A stretch of 64,000 nt of DNA from Taeniopygia guttata (taxonomy: Eukaryota > Chordata > Aves > Passeriformes > Estrildidae). The position numbers were made by a program, and so were the translations under genes. Below, piece after piece: positions 28,001-39,256 of the stretch; the stretch's first letter is position 1, and the number at the start of each line of letters is the position of its first letter. The notes beneath the pieces are model-generated. The model did not search any database and was not told the DNA's origin. It worked only from the letters and a program-made list of their open reading frames with translations. The stretch spans positions 5,282,501 through 5,346,500 of the forward strand of contig NC_133050.1 of NCBI RefSeq assembly GCF_048771995.1, given 5' to 3'.

Positions 28001-31000
28001 CCCCCTAACCACACTCTATCCCACTTCATTCCACAATTCCACAAAAAAACAACACAGGGAAAATGAAAACCATTCAAACAGAAGCCTGTTCCCAACTAGA
28101 CAGCTAAACTTCCAGCACACAAAACTGTGTCCATCCCTCTAGTATTTAAAACCCCTTCTCAGTTGCCAAGAAGATGATCACTCTGTCTGCTGGTGTTTCA
28201 CAAAAACACCCTCCTTTCACAATAGCTGTTTTCTGAAGAAAAAGAAAATTAACAAAACCTATGAAAACACAAATGAACCACCCCCACCCCTCTCCCTGAC
28301 ACCAACAGTATGCAGTAAAAGGTATCCCAGTTAACAGGACTTTAATTCTCTCTTTCCAAACCTATCAGTTTTTCAGCAAAACCAAGAAGTATGGAAGGGG
28401 TCTAAAGCACCATTAACACAGGTGTGGATGCTTCTTATACCCAAGACATGGTATTTCCTTAAAATACTTGGTGATTGTGGAAAAATAGTTTAACTTTGCA
28501 GTGGTGCCAGATTGCTCCATAAAAAAGACAAAACCACCAATGAGCCCTGCCCTCCTCCCCCCCATCCCCCTCAAAAAAGGCTATTTACAGTCAAGGACTG
28601 TGACTGATCCATTCTCACACTGCAAAATCTCAGTTCACCTGTGTTTCAATATTGTGCATATATGAAAGAAAACCCAGAGCACCAGTTCTCCAATGCAGGA
28701 GAATGTGCAAGAGGCAGCTGGGTGCTCAGAATCACCCAGCAAACATGTTTGCTTCAAACAGGGAAGGAAGCAGAATTGCTTTCAGCTCATTTCTGTAACA
28801 AAGTCCTATCCACCACGGTTTGAGCAAGATCACCATGAAAGAAAGAATGCTCTCAGTACCAAGATGAAGAGCAATACATCTGACTCAGAGTAATTCTTGG
28901 GATGATGGACCAGACATTTGGAGATCTTGGATCTGCTTATGACACTACAGTTTATTAAAAAAACACCTTTCTAAGCAGTAGCATGGTTTCTACAGGAAAA
29001 AAAAATAGAGGCAAGTGTTCCTGTGCCTCTGCCAGGCAACAGCACCCACAAGCTCACCCCAGAGCAATCATCCAGCTCCCGTTTCTAACGTGCAAAGGGT
29101 GCAAAGTATCAGGGTCACCGAATCCATCTCTGAACCAACACCTGTTCTTCCATCCCTGAGCCTAAGACCTGCCTAGAATGTCCTCACTGCAGCTGGATGG
29201 ATGCAAAACACACTCACACTCTCAATCAAGCCAGCACACACACATGTGAAGACTCTTACTTGTGCCATCGTCTGGCTCAAAGCTCCCAGTGTTGTTCCAG
29301 GTGTTGTTGCTATTCCCATAGTTCTCATCCGTGCTGGCTGGCTCGGCATAGTCAGCTGGGTTGAAAGTTCTGTAAGAAATAAAAGGATGGAAATGGCCAC
29401 TCTGCCAAGGCATTTTGAAAGCAATTGATTTTATTCAGACTGTAACACATATCACAAGGCAGTTCTCTCAGCAGAGATGCTTCAGCTACAGCAGCCATCC
29501 CAAATTTAAGTTACGATGATGCAACTTGGGCCTTATTAACAAAAAAAAAAAAACCCAAAAACCCTAAAAGAAAATGGGAACAAATGACCTGACACAAACA
29601 GTACCATTCATGCACAGACTTTTATTTTTGCTGTGGTTTGTGTCAGTGAAACTTACCCCATGCCTTGGGCAGAAAATCTTCCCCCTCGCCGTCCAGAGCC
29701 ACCTGTAAACACACACACATGCACAGCTGTCCCTTGGCTCTACACACTGGGAAAATAAACACTTGAACAAACACAGAGCTCTGATGACCAGAATATGAAA
29801 GTGGAGAGGATCTTCCTGGGCTGATGGGATTGCCAGCAACATCTTTTGATGTATGGGAGTGACCTCAGCTGGCTGGCAGCATGATTAGCAATGCAGGCTC
29901 ACATGAGGTTTCCAGCTGGCACAAACCAGAAGCACTGGACCCTAGATTCTGATTTCTGCAGTATGTGAACCCCAACAACAATTCCTAAGCAGCACATTTT
30001 GGGTTAAAACTAATCTCTGCCCCAAGTATTTGAAGTCCAAGCCAGTGGTGGTGCTCAGCTACAAATGCAAGAATGATGAGGATGCAGGTTCTGTTGCTAA
30101 CAAGCCATTGGTCACCTGCTAAAATAGTTAACCTTGAGTTTTTTAACTTCCCACCTCTGTAATAAAGCACTTTTTTTTTCCCTAATTCCATGGATGTGAT
30201 GCAAGAACTAAGTGCTGTTTCTAGCATCTTTAGCATGGGAAAGCAACATGTAGGCACTAAAAGTAAGCACAAGAACAGAAAAATCAAGTGTATATTTTCA
30301 GTTTGGCAATTCCTCCCATAAAAGCAGCTTTGGCACCTCATGGGAGATAGATATATGATGTCAATCTTCTCCTCCCACCCCCTGGGGACCTCACATCCTG
30401 TGTGTACCTCGGCCTCGGCCACGTCCCCGCCTCCCTCTTTCCGTGCCTCTTCCAGAAGATCCTCCACTCTTAGCACCATCTAGTCCGTTCTCCTGGCCCC
30501 GAACTGAAACAGAACAATGCAAAGACAATTTCAACACTCATCCTGCTTTAGCGAGGATACCAGACCAGATCTCAAACCCCAAAACGCAGTGGCTGTGTGG
30601 GGGAGCAGATCACCACAAAAGAAAATTTGATTTAAACTTATGTTAAGTGAGGGCATCACGCAAAGAATCATCTCAGACAGGGGAGCATGGAACAGATCCA
30701 CACACAGAGATGCGTCTGCCCAAAAAGCTCTACTGTGTTACACAGCACAGTGCTTCAGTGTGAGGGTTTTGGGAGTTATTAAATTTAGGGAAGGTCCATA
30801 CACTCTCTTCCACGGGTGGCACCTCGGCCTCGCCTCGGCAGCCCGCCACGTCGTCTGCTGAAATCCCGCTCTCGATCCCGGTTTTCTTTGCTTTCTTCAC
30901 TGGGTTCCGTCTGTCCACTCTCCTTCTGTCCTGAGACACCTTTCTTCTTCCCAACCATTTCCCAGGAATGCTGAAGGTTTGCAGAGGGAAGAGAAATTAA

Positions 31001-34000
31001 TTACATTTAGATCAATGAAAGGTGCAAATACACGAAGATTTAAACATGTGACAGAGAATATAACAGGGCTCGATGTTGTATTGCTCTGGGGAATGGTTCT
31101 TCCCTCCCCAGAGACCCTGTAGCGTGACCATGTTAGTTTAACCCTTCCTTCCCTTCTTGACCCAACTGGATGGGAGCCAAGTAGCCCTTCCTGTACTGAG
31201 CCTAGATAAAGCTCTGTCCCTTCCTTGTTTGCTCTCTTTCCCTCTTCTTCCCATGGAATAAACATCTTGGACCACATCAGGGGTTGGAGCCTCTTTTGGA
31301 TTCTTTGCACAGCTCCTGAAATACTTCTCTCCAAGGCCTCGCAGGTCTGGGCTAGTCTGGTAACTTTGGGGGGCTGTGGTGGGTAGGTGTTTCAGTTCTC
31401 CTCAGGAATGGTTTCCAGATCAATTTTTTAAGGAGTCTATTTGTCTACATACAGCACATCATCTTCCTTTGAGCCACGCTTTCTTTCTGTTGACTGGCAT
31501 GCAATTTGAGGTAACAGGAGAGGAGTCATTCTATTTTTGCAAAGATCTACTAAAATTCTTCAACAGAGATGGCATGATACTTCTAGAATTTAAAGCATGG
31601 ATACATTTACCTTGCTTTAGGGGGGAAGAAAAGCCTGCCTTTTCACACAGGTCACCAGGAGCTCTCAGAGTAACCCAGCTAAATGTTTCATAGTGATCTG
31701 CAGTCAACATTTGGGGGAAGATCTTTCAGCAGATGCAAAGTTATTAAAAAAACCTCTCCCTTCAATATCATCTTAGATGGAGAGAAGCATCACAGAATTT
31801 AACAAACAGGCAAGTTCAACTGCAAAATCTTAAGCCTGCCTCCAGCTCACTGCCATAGGCCTGCACCCATGTATCTTCTGACAGTTGCACTGGTTTCATG
31901 TTCTTGAACTGATGCTGCACACTATTAGAACAATTAAAAATAGTCTTAAGTCATTGACAATCACCTGAAAACACAACTGGCAGACAGCTGGGTTTCAATG
32001 GCAGTATGCAGGGACAGTGGCAAAAAACCCAGTAACATAGTGGCACAAACTGCCATCAAACCCAAAAGTCTTCCAAAGTCTTTCTCCATAGATATCTGGC
32101 TCAGAAATAAACTTTAAAATTAGAGTATTCCAAGTAAACATTTTTCAAGTAAGTTTTTTTTTTTTAACCAAATCTAATCTAATGCTAAGATTATACCTTC
32201 TCCTTTACTGCTTGAAATACAATACATTACCAGTATCTAGCTCAGCAGATAAGCTGTCTTCAGCACCAGAGCACCCAAGCAACTAACAAGTAGCTAACCA
32301 AGCAACTGTTGTTTAATGAAGTCTGTTTCTTATAAGAAAAATCCCCTTTCTGGGATGGCTGCACAAACTAGACCCAGGTCAGAAGCAGCTCCAAGGTGCC
32401 TGACCAGTGGCACTGCAGGGGCTGCCTGAAGCCAAAGCAAGCAGAGAACCAGACACTGGGGAGCAGATGCAATACAAAAAATATAGTCTGAGGTGTCCAG
32501 CTCATCCACAAACCCCCAGGGCTCATCACAGGCAAAAAAATTACCTAAAGCATAATATTCTAAAATGGTATTTAGACTCTCAACTCAGAGTTGAGTTGGC
32601 TCCAACCAAACCAGGGTGCCAGGAGGATATGTGGTATCAGCAGTGGTTTGAAAGGATGGATCTCACATTCCTAGGCTTTTTCTTGGGCTTGTATCTCTGC
32701 TGTCTTTGTCACAAAAGGAATGACACCCTGCATGCAGGTGGAAGGTTCCTCCTAAGCAAGCACTCTTGCTCTTGGGGCTGACCTCAGCTTGCCTGAGACA
32801 AGCACCTGAATGAGAAACAGCAGCCAAGCCCAACTCCACAACAAAGAACAAAAAAAGGCCCTCAAAACCATGGCACAGGCAGTAGCACAGAAACCAGTCA
32901 ATGCATCACTGAGAAATTAATCTTTAGGGTCAGAGATACAAAAACCATGTTGCTCTGACAGAAAGGAACCCCAGCTGACACACACCTGCCTTTCAATGCA
33001 GGTTACTCAGCCCTGATGGGTAAAGGCAAGTTCCTTTATACGCACTGATGTGAAAGCACATACAGAGGCCACCATACTACTGTTGAACTGCTTAGATTCA
33101 AAAGTAATAGGAAGGAAATTACTTCTGGCATTTTCTCCTCTATTTCTTCAAACCTAGGGCTATTCTCACAGCCTGTGCAAGCCCACAGAGAGCAGCATTC
33201 AGCAGCCAGGTCACAGTCACACTGTGCATGCTCCTGTGGAACTAGTCAGTCATAGTGGCTCTCCTTATCTTGACCTTACTGGATGCCTCACCTGCAAATA
33301 GGCAGTTAGACTGAACTAGGCCTCACCAGATTTACAGGATCTAATCCTACCGTGTCCGGATTGCCCTCCAGCAGCACGTTGATGGCTCTGTTGACATCCC
33401 CATTGCAGTCATGCAGAGCAATCACACACTCATCCTGGTTCTTGCCTGTGATGTCGATCAGCTGTAGAGAAGACAACACCATGGTCAGCATGTTCCAAAC
33501 CAAGATGGCACCAAAATCTCTATGGATCTCTCAGGAGGCAAGCGAGTTGAATCCCAAACCAGAAACCTTTTAACAAAATTTGAAGAGCTAGGCAATTTCC
33601 CCAGACTTCTCAGCTTAATGTTGTGCTCCTCAAGAAGAAGTGACTGAGGGTGGGATTTTTTGGGTTACCATTGTTTCCCCATGACCCTCCTTTCACTACA
33701 ACCTCCTTTCCTCAGGATAACACTGTTACCTGCAGAAACAAACTAAAAGTTCGACAGGACTGAAGTTGCTGCACCTGCATCAAGGCAATGGCAAACACAA
33801 AGACAGGCTGGGGGAGAACGGATGGAGAGCAACCCTGAGAAGGACTTGGGGGTTTGAGTTAACATGACCTGGCCATGTATACTGGGAGGAAGCCAATGCT
33901 GTCCTGGGCTCATTCACAGCAGGGGATTCTGCCCCTCTGCTCTCCTGAGACCCTTCCCTGCAGAGCCGCCTCCAGCTCTGGGTCCCCAGCACTGGGAGGA

Positions 34001-35251
34001 CGAGGAGCTGCTGGAGTGAGTCCAGAGGAGGCCACGGAGATGATCCAGGGGCTGCAGCCCCTCTGCTCTGGAGACAGGCTGGGAGAGCTGGGGGTGTTCA
34101 GCTTAGAGAAGTAAAGGCTCCAGGGAGACTTCAGAGCCCCTTCCAGGGCCTACAGAGTCTGCAAGAGAGCTGGAAAGGGATTTTGGACAAGAGCCGGGAG
34201 TGACAGGACAGGGAAATGGCTTTCCATTGCCAGAGGGCAGAGTTATACATGGTATTGAGAAGAAATTCTTCCTGGTGAGGCCCTGGCACTGTTGGAACAA
34301 CTTGGGATAGAGAGTGGAAGGTATCACCATAGCACAGGGGTGGAACTGGAGACCCTTTAACGTCCCTATTGACCCAAACCATGCCATGATACAACTGTAC
34401 AAAGCCAGTCCAAGGAAATTCAGGGAGCAGCCAGGTGTGTCCCTCCTACCCTCCCAGCATTCACAGTACTCCCAATACTGATCTCGCCTTCCTGTCAGAG
34501 TTCACCTTCATTTTCCACACTCACTTGTTTCACCTTCTCCTCAAAGTCAGCATCGTTGTGGTCCGAAATCATCTGTGCAAGTCGAATCTGTTCTGCAGTA
34601 GCCTAAAAAATCAGGGAGAGACAGAGCACATTGTCAGAGTGATGCATTTCCAAACCATCCTCCAAAGGCCATTCTGCTACCCCAAGCTCTCTGGAAACCC
34701 TGGAAAGGAATCAGTATGGCAAAGAGAAGGCACAAACAAGGGTCAGAGAAGGAAAACTCCAGGGAGAAAGGGAGTTGAAAAATGAGCAAGAGGAGTCTGG
34801 AAGAAAGGGATATACTGTTGAATGGCCTCATGGCACCAGATAAGCAGCAGCCACTCAAACCACATCTGTTTTGGGGCAGACCTTACCACCACCAGACCAC
34901 CTAGACCCATGGCAAGGGGCTTCTCAGACAGTTACATTCATTAAAGTGTGTGAGGAATGAACAAATGGAAATCAAACCAAATCTCAGCAGCAGCTCCCAC
35001 TTGGAGAGACATGCAAACCCCAGTGTCAGCAGCTGCCCAATTAACCTGACTCTGGCACCTTGTGACACATGGGGAGCTCGTCAGGCCAGCCCAGCCGTTC
35101 ACACTGGACCAGCCAGGTCTCCACCTAGAAGCCACCTGGTCTCCATGGCCACTGCCCTTACCTGCGGCCGCTGCTTGTGCTGCGTCTGGCTCTGTGTCTG
35201 TGTCTGCTCCCAGCTCCCCCGGGCTCGGGTAGTGCCCACCGATGTCATCAT
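10077..35251 (-). CDS. UBAP2L: UBAP2L (NICE-4), UBA/RGG stress-granule protein
   Basis: RNA-binding scaffold needed for stress-granule assembly, a G3BP partner and PRMT1 substrate (family knowledge). Core exons: 35162-35251, 34525-34602, 33351-33461, 30802-30970, 30408-30503, 29657-29702, 29260-29369, 24330-24382, 22786-22871, 22175-22346, 21047-21248, 19624-19901, 19173-19345, 18313-18502, 17682-17736, 17083-17257, 16825-16897, 15987-16182, 15793-15881, 15086-15139, 14415-14496, 13068-13285, 12874-12979, 11638-11705, 11150-11347, 10077-10172. Phases close to 3264 nt, 1087 residues, the human length as I recall it. UBA domain about residues 45-90 (exons 3-4); RGG region about 130-195; conserved block from residue 498 (IPALAVEMPGSSDISGLNLQ); Ser/Thr/Gln-rich middle; Tyr-rich C-terminus ending SAYNSYSWGAN. 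Start MMTSVGT as in human. Confidence 0.97.
10639..10674 (-). CDS. UBAP2L: Candidate 36-nt microexon of UBAP2L near the C-terminus
   Basis: Lies between core exons 11150-11347 (ending LQQDGQ) and 10077-10172 (starting SGSGQRSQ). A TTTGCAG acceptor and CAG|GTAATG donor bracket 36 nt that begin and end in phase 0 and encode 12 residues, MILCCQRQQEDQ. Inclusion would keep the frame and add two cysteines before the C-terminal domain. I do not recall this insert in human UBAP2L, so it rests on splice signals and phase alone. Confidence 0.4.
21368..21509. repeat. 71-bp tandem duplication in a UBAP2L intron
   Basis: Two near-identical copies, 21368-21438 and 21439-21509, starting CAGCTCAACACTC and containing GAACGCACACACACTGCTGG. 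Only a few differences are visible, so the duplication looks recent. It lies in the intron between exons 22175-22346 and 21047-21248. Confidence 0.9.
24383..27677. other. Long UBAP2L intron without recognisable genes
   Basis: This 3.3-kb intron separates the 60-nt cassette exon from exon 24330-24382. I see A-runs (for example 24885-24904) but no coding exon, RNA gene or clear transposon. Open frames here lack splice context and resemble nothing known to me. Confidence 0.4.
27678..27737 (-). CDS. UBAP2L: UBAP2L 60-nt cassette exon
   Basis: A TTTCAG acceptor and CCTG|GTACGA donor bracket 60 nt whose phases match exon 29260-29369 upstream and exon 24330-24382 downstream. Spliced in, they read PDDGT-RLDFIGGEGSNYPRKFDTAPG-AWRAATEEW, replacing the single Ser made when the exon is skipped. 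I recall near-identical text (LDFIGVEGSNYPRKFETAPG) in a UBAP2L-family isoform, so this is a conserved alternative exon. It inserts a short aromatic/basic segment just after the RGG region, near residue 234. Confidence 0.8.
31073..31345 (+). mobile_element. Possible LTR-like fragment (fossil) in UBAP2L intron
   Basis: About 270 bp in the intron upstream of exon 30802-30970. A TATA-like AGATAAAG at about 31204 is followed by AATAAA at 31257-31262 and a T-rich tail, the order seen in retroviral LTRs. No viral coding sequence is next to it. A processed or unrelated sequence is possible. Confidence 0.3.
33800..34395 (+). mobile_element. CR1 LINE, 3' fragment
   Basis: Matches remembered avian CR1 3' sequence: the CTCTGCTCTCCTGAGACC region, AGGAGCTGCTGGAGTGAGTCC, GCTTAGAGAAGTAAAGGCTCC, GAAGAAATTCTTCCTGGTGAGG and a GACCCAAACCATGCCATGATA end. 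It is 5'-truncated with internal deletions, on the plus strand and so antisense within the UBAP2L intron. It encodes no intact reverse transcriptase. Confidence 0.85.
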
Positions 35252-35577
35252 TTACAGTATATACAAATAACAGTATTTACAAGGTCGAACTCTGCTGGGG
35301 CGGGGGAGAAGAGAGAACGGGCTGTTAGATACCAAAAACAGAAGGCAGCACCAACACTGAGCAAACACAAGGATAAGACAGCCAGAATGGCTGCTGTAGA
35401 TCCCCACCCGCCCCAAAACCACAGTGGGCCAAGCTGCCATAACCTCCTGCTCCCAACACAAAATGGCCACTTGTACTTCTTGAGGTTTCTCTCTGGATAT
35501 CATGGCAGAGTGCTTCAGATGGAACATCACCTGCATCCAGGTGGGAGCAATCAGGCACCAGGAGCCAAAGGAAAATC

Positions 35578-35815
35578 ACAAACTGCTTTGGGTTGGAAGG
35601 GATCTTGAAGCTCATCCAGTTCCATCCCCCTTCCAACAGCCCAGGTTGTTCCAAGCCCCATCCACCCTGGCCTTGAACACTTCCAGAGGTGGGGCAGCCA
35701 CAGCTTCTCTGGGCAAGCTGTGCCAGAGGCTCACCAACCTCGTTGTAAAAAACCTCTTTCTCAGTAATCTAGACTGACCCTCCTTCAGTCTGAAGCCATT
35801 CCGTGGACTTGTGGC
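35578..35815 (-). mobile_element. CR1 LINE, 3' fragment (reverse orientation)
   Basis: TTTGGGTTGGAAGGGATCTTG at 35590 onward is the reverse complement of the CR1 3' end, followed by GCCCCATCCACCCTGGCCTTG and CTTCTCTGGGCAAGCTGTGCC. It is a short 5'-truncated copy in the large 5' intron of UBAP2L, on the same strand as the gene. Confidence 0.85.
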
Positions 35816-38810
35816 AAAGAGTTTAACAACTTCTTGTTGGAACACGTGTGAGCGGGCACAGAGCTGCCAAGCACCCAAGCTGAGGCTGTGGCCATCAAAT
35901 GGAGCAGGAAGGTTTGGAAAAAGCTTCAAAAAAACATCACTTGAAGGACAGAGCATCTCAGAGCCTCAGACACATCAGCTACTTCCCCTTCTCCTTTTTT
36001 GCCTTTAAAGCAGGGCAGGGGAAGCAAAAATGCTCCAGCAATGAGTGGTGCTACAGGTCTGTGGAATTTTTGTTTTTAAGGCAAACCTGCCCTTGCAGAA
36101 CTGCCTATTTTTGCTTATTTAAATTATTCCCTTGAACTGGAAAAACAATGTTTTTCCTAGTATTCTTGATCACAAACATACTAAAAACGTGAATAAGATG
36201 TCTGCAAGGAATAACAGGCAGTAACACTGTTGGATAACACTGCTTGAGGCAAAAAATCCCAAGAAAAGTTTGAGTGTCCAAAGCAAGCAGAGTTTTCTAA
36301 CCTCACACTGGGTTTCAGGGTAGGGGGTGCTAGAAAGGGATTAGCACTGAGGTTTTACCCTCTCTAGCACCTTTCAGACAAAAAGGACACGAGAGACATC
36401 CCACAGCACTTGTCAGGACTCACAGCTTCTGAGCCCCTGAAATTTCAATAATCACAGAATTCACATTTTTGTATTTCATTACTAAGACTGCAAAGCCTTC
36501 CCCCAGAGCAGCAGGCCCTGCTGCTGTGCCCCAGGCAGACATGAGGGGCATGGGAAGGAGCCACAGGCAGAGTGTAGAAGCAGGGACCTGGTGAGACAAG
36601 TGCAGGATCTGATCTGAAACACTGCTGTCCACAAGCAGGGCAGCACAGGTGAAAACACGTGTGCCAGGAGGGAGCCCAGGAGCAGCATTAGCAAATAGTG
36701 CAGGAAAAGTTGGAGATCGCCTGTTGAAGTTTGCAAGTACTCGACTAGGTGAGAAATCCCTCCTGAGAGCAGGGAGGCCCTAACATTGCCTCTACTCCCC
36801 CCACACCTGCTCCCACCAGTGCCTGGCCTTTCTCTGTAGGCAAGTTCCTGTGCAATTGCTCCTGCAGCCCCCACAAAACCTCCAAATTCCCCCCTTCACA
36901 GCCCCCCACACCTCATAGCAACTTAACACCACAGTTCTACAGCTATACAGTGCCAAGGTCCCTTATCTAAAACAATCCAAGCCACCAGGAGCCCCAGAGG
37001 TACGGGGGAAGAGCACCAAGCCTGTACCTCTGCCAAGGCAGAGTAGGGGAAGGCTTCTATCCTCAGCCATCCCCTCTGTGCAGGCTCCATTCCCGTGGTA
37101 TATATTTATTTTTGCTTTCTCCCAGTTCTAAGTTTCACGCACCATTTGTTGTATTAAACCAACCTGGCAGCAGAACCACAGGCCCAGAGGGAAGAAATTC
37201 CACACATCCACAGAAAACAAATCTGCAGCTTCCCTGGGCTGCAGGTCCAGCAGACTGAGCCCCAACCTTGTGCAGCCCAGGCATTGCTGCCATGCTCCTG
37301 CCCAGCTGCATCAGTGCCACCAGCAACACAAGCATTTGTCATTTTACACGCTAAAAACCTGTAAGAAAAACATCTACAGCAAAAACCTCAGCCAAAGGCT
37401 GACTCTGTTGAGGCTGGCAGGTGAGGAGGCGTCCCCATGCAGACCCCAGAGCAGCCTTGGGGAAAGAGGATTTGGCTACTGGGAACTCATTCCTCACCGG
37501 GGGAACTCGGGATCAGTCACCCCCACGCCTGCACACAAGCTGCCCAGATCAAAGCTGCTCTCATCAAAAGCATTTCACCTCTTCTCTTCAAAGAGCAAAC
37601 CTGCACACATGCACCAAGAGCTGAAAGAGCAGCTCCAGCCAGAGCAGGGCTCACACCTGAGGCCAACAGCTCTGCACGGGGCTCAGGGAAAACAAAGACA
37701 TTTCAGTCACAGGTTACAACACCCTCTGCTTAAAGACACTGCATCAAATGAGGCATTTGCTGTTACCCCCTTTCCTTCTCAGGCCTGCCTTCCCACCAGG
37801 CCTAAAGAGGAGAGCCTCAACTACACAAGGAAAGTGCGGAGTCTCCAGAAAATGAGGGGATACAAAAATGTAACAAACTGTTAATTTTATTAGAAACGTT
37901 AGGTAAGTTACAGTTTCAGAACCAGGATCTGTAGGTCCCATAGCTGTGCCAGACCTGCTGGCTGCCACTCACCCTGGCACATCCCAGTTTCAGTCTCCCT
38001 GATGTGTTAATACAGTAAAATGGTATTTTCATCCCCTTCTGACAAACCTTAATTAACACGTGCAGAAAAGCTCCAAAGCCCAAAAGGAAAGGGCCAGAGA
38101 AATCAAAGCTTTTCCTGCAACATGGGGCAGAATGAGTACCCAAAAGAGGGTTATCAATACAAGAAGTTTTCCTCACAGCAGACATGGTGGTCGAAAACCG
38201 AATCATTCCATGTATGCAAAGCATGAGCTTTTGGGGAGATGCTCCCGGATCTGCCATCAGAGACCCCGACTTGGCATCGACCGGCAGCGCTTTGCTCGGG
38301 AGACTTCCGGGCCGGGGGGCGCACCCAGAGCTCCCAGAGCGGGGCGGAGGGCCGTGGAGCAGGGCGGCACTCGCGGGCCGGGGCTCCTCCAGGACCCCCG
38401 AACCGCTGCGGCCCGGGGATTTCACGCGGGCAGCGGAATCACCGCTGCCCGGGCGCACGCGGCGCCCCCGAGGAGCGGCGGCGGCAGCGGGGCCTGGCGG
38501 CCCGCACGGAGCCCGGCAGGGCGGGAGCACGGCTCCCATTGTTACCGCCGGCAGCGGCGGGGACGGGCGGGCCCCGAGAGCGCCGAAAGGTCGGAGCCGC
38601 CCGACCCCGCGGCCCGGTCTGCGGCACGCAACGAGGCGACGAACCGGACCGAACCGGAGGGCGCCGGCGGGGCCGGGCGGGAGTCCCCACGGCGGCGCCA
38701 GGCCGGGCCCGCAACGGGGAGGCGGGCGAGTGAGGGCCGCTTCCGCCCTCATGGCCGCGGCCGCCATTTCACCCCCCCCACCCGCGCCCGGCCCGCCCGC
38801 CCGCCTCACC
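35816..38810. other. UBAP2L: UBAP2L 5' intron
   Basis: Intron between the first coding exon and the promoter exons. Apart from the CR1 at its near end, no exon, RNA gene or repeat is recognised until the CpG island begins at about 38.24 kb. Confidence 0.45.
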
Positions 38811-39080
38811 TGCGGCGGCCGCGCGCTACGCCAGCCCCCGGCTACAGCCCGGCCCACTAGGCCGCGCAGGGCCCAGCGGCGGCGGCGGCGCGGCTCGGAG
38901 CCGCCCCCGGGGCACCGGGCACGGCTGGGCCGGGCGGGCGGCAGCGGCGAGGCCGGGCAGGCAGGGGGGCGGCGGCGGGAGGCGGCGGGGGCGGGTTCGG
39001 GGGCCGCGCGGTACCGGAGCCGCCGCCGCCGCCGCCGCAACTTTACCTGGGTCCGCCCGCACTGACAACTCCCCCGGCCC
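38811..39080 (-). promoter_or_regulatory. UBAP2L: UBAP2L non-coding first exons
   Basis: Two strong minus-strand donors mark alternative 5'UTR exons in the CpG island. GACCCAG|GTAAAG at 39043/39042 ends an exon of roughly 30-40 nt, and GCCGCAG|GTGAGG at 38811/38810 ends a second one. Either would splice to the acceptor before exon 35162-35251, where translation starts. Their 5' ends are not determinable here. Confidence 0.6.
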
Positions 39081-39256
39081 CGCCCCCGGCACGTGACCGC
39101 GCGGGGCGGGGCCGCCCGCGCCGAGCACGTGACGCGCGCGCGGAGCCGCTGCGGCGGGCCCGCGCGGGTCACGTGGTCCCGGCTCCTCCGGTCACGTGGG
39201 GGCGCTCAGGGCGGCTTTGTGGCCGCCATGTTGTGCGGCCCCGGGCCGGGCCGGGC
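39076..39256. promoter_or_regulatory. Divergent UBAP2L/C1orf43 promoter with four CACGTG boxes
   Basis: Head-to-head promoter of about 180 bp inside a CpG island, without a TATA box. CACGTG occurs at 39090, 39126, 39170 and 39193. The last three sit in TGACG/GTCACGTG contexts typical of USF/TFE3/MITF sites. A GCCGCCATGTTG match to the YY1 element lies at 39223-39233, just upstream of the C1orf43 ATG, a common position for YY1 near initiation sites. The arrangement suggests coordinated transcription of both genes (inference). Confidence 0.75.

Noticed and set aside
30071-30130. ATGATGA resembling a C box of a C/D snoRNA in a UBAP2L intron
   Set aside because: No CTGA D box or terminal stem at suitable distance, and it is on the strand opposite to the host gene.
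37916-39172. 418-codon minus-strand frame through the UBAP2L promoter CpG island
   Set aside because: The Arg/Ala/Pro/Gly composition is a CpG-island by-product. It crosses both predicted UBAP2L first-exon donors and resembles no protein.
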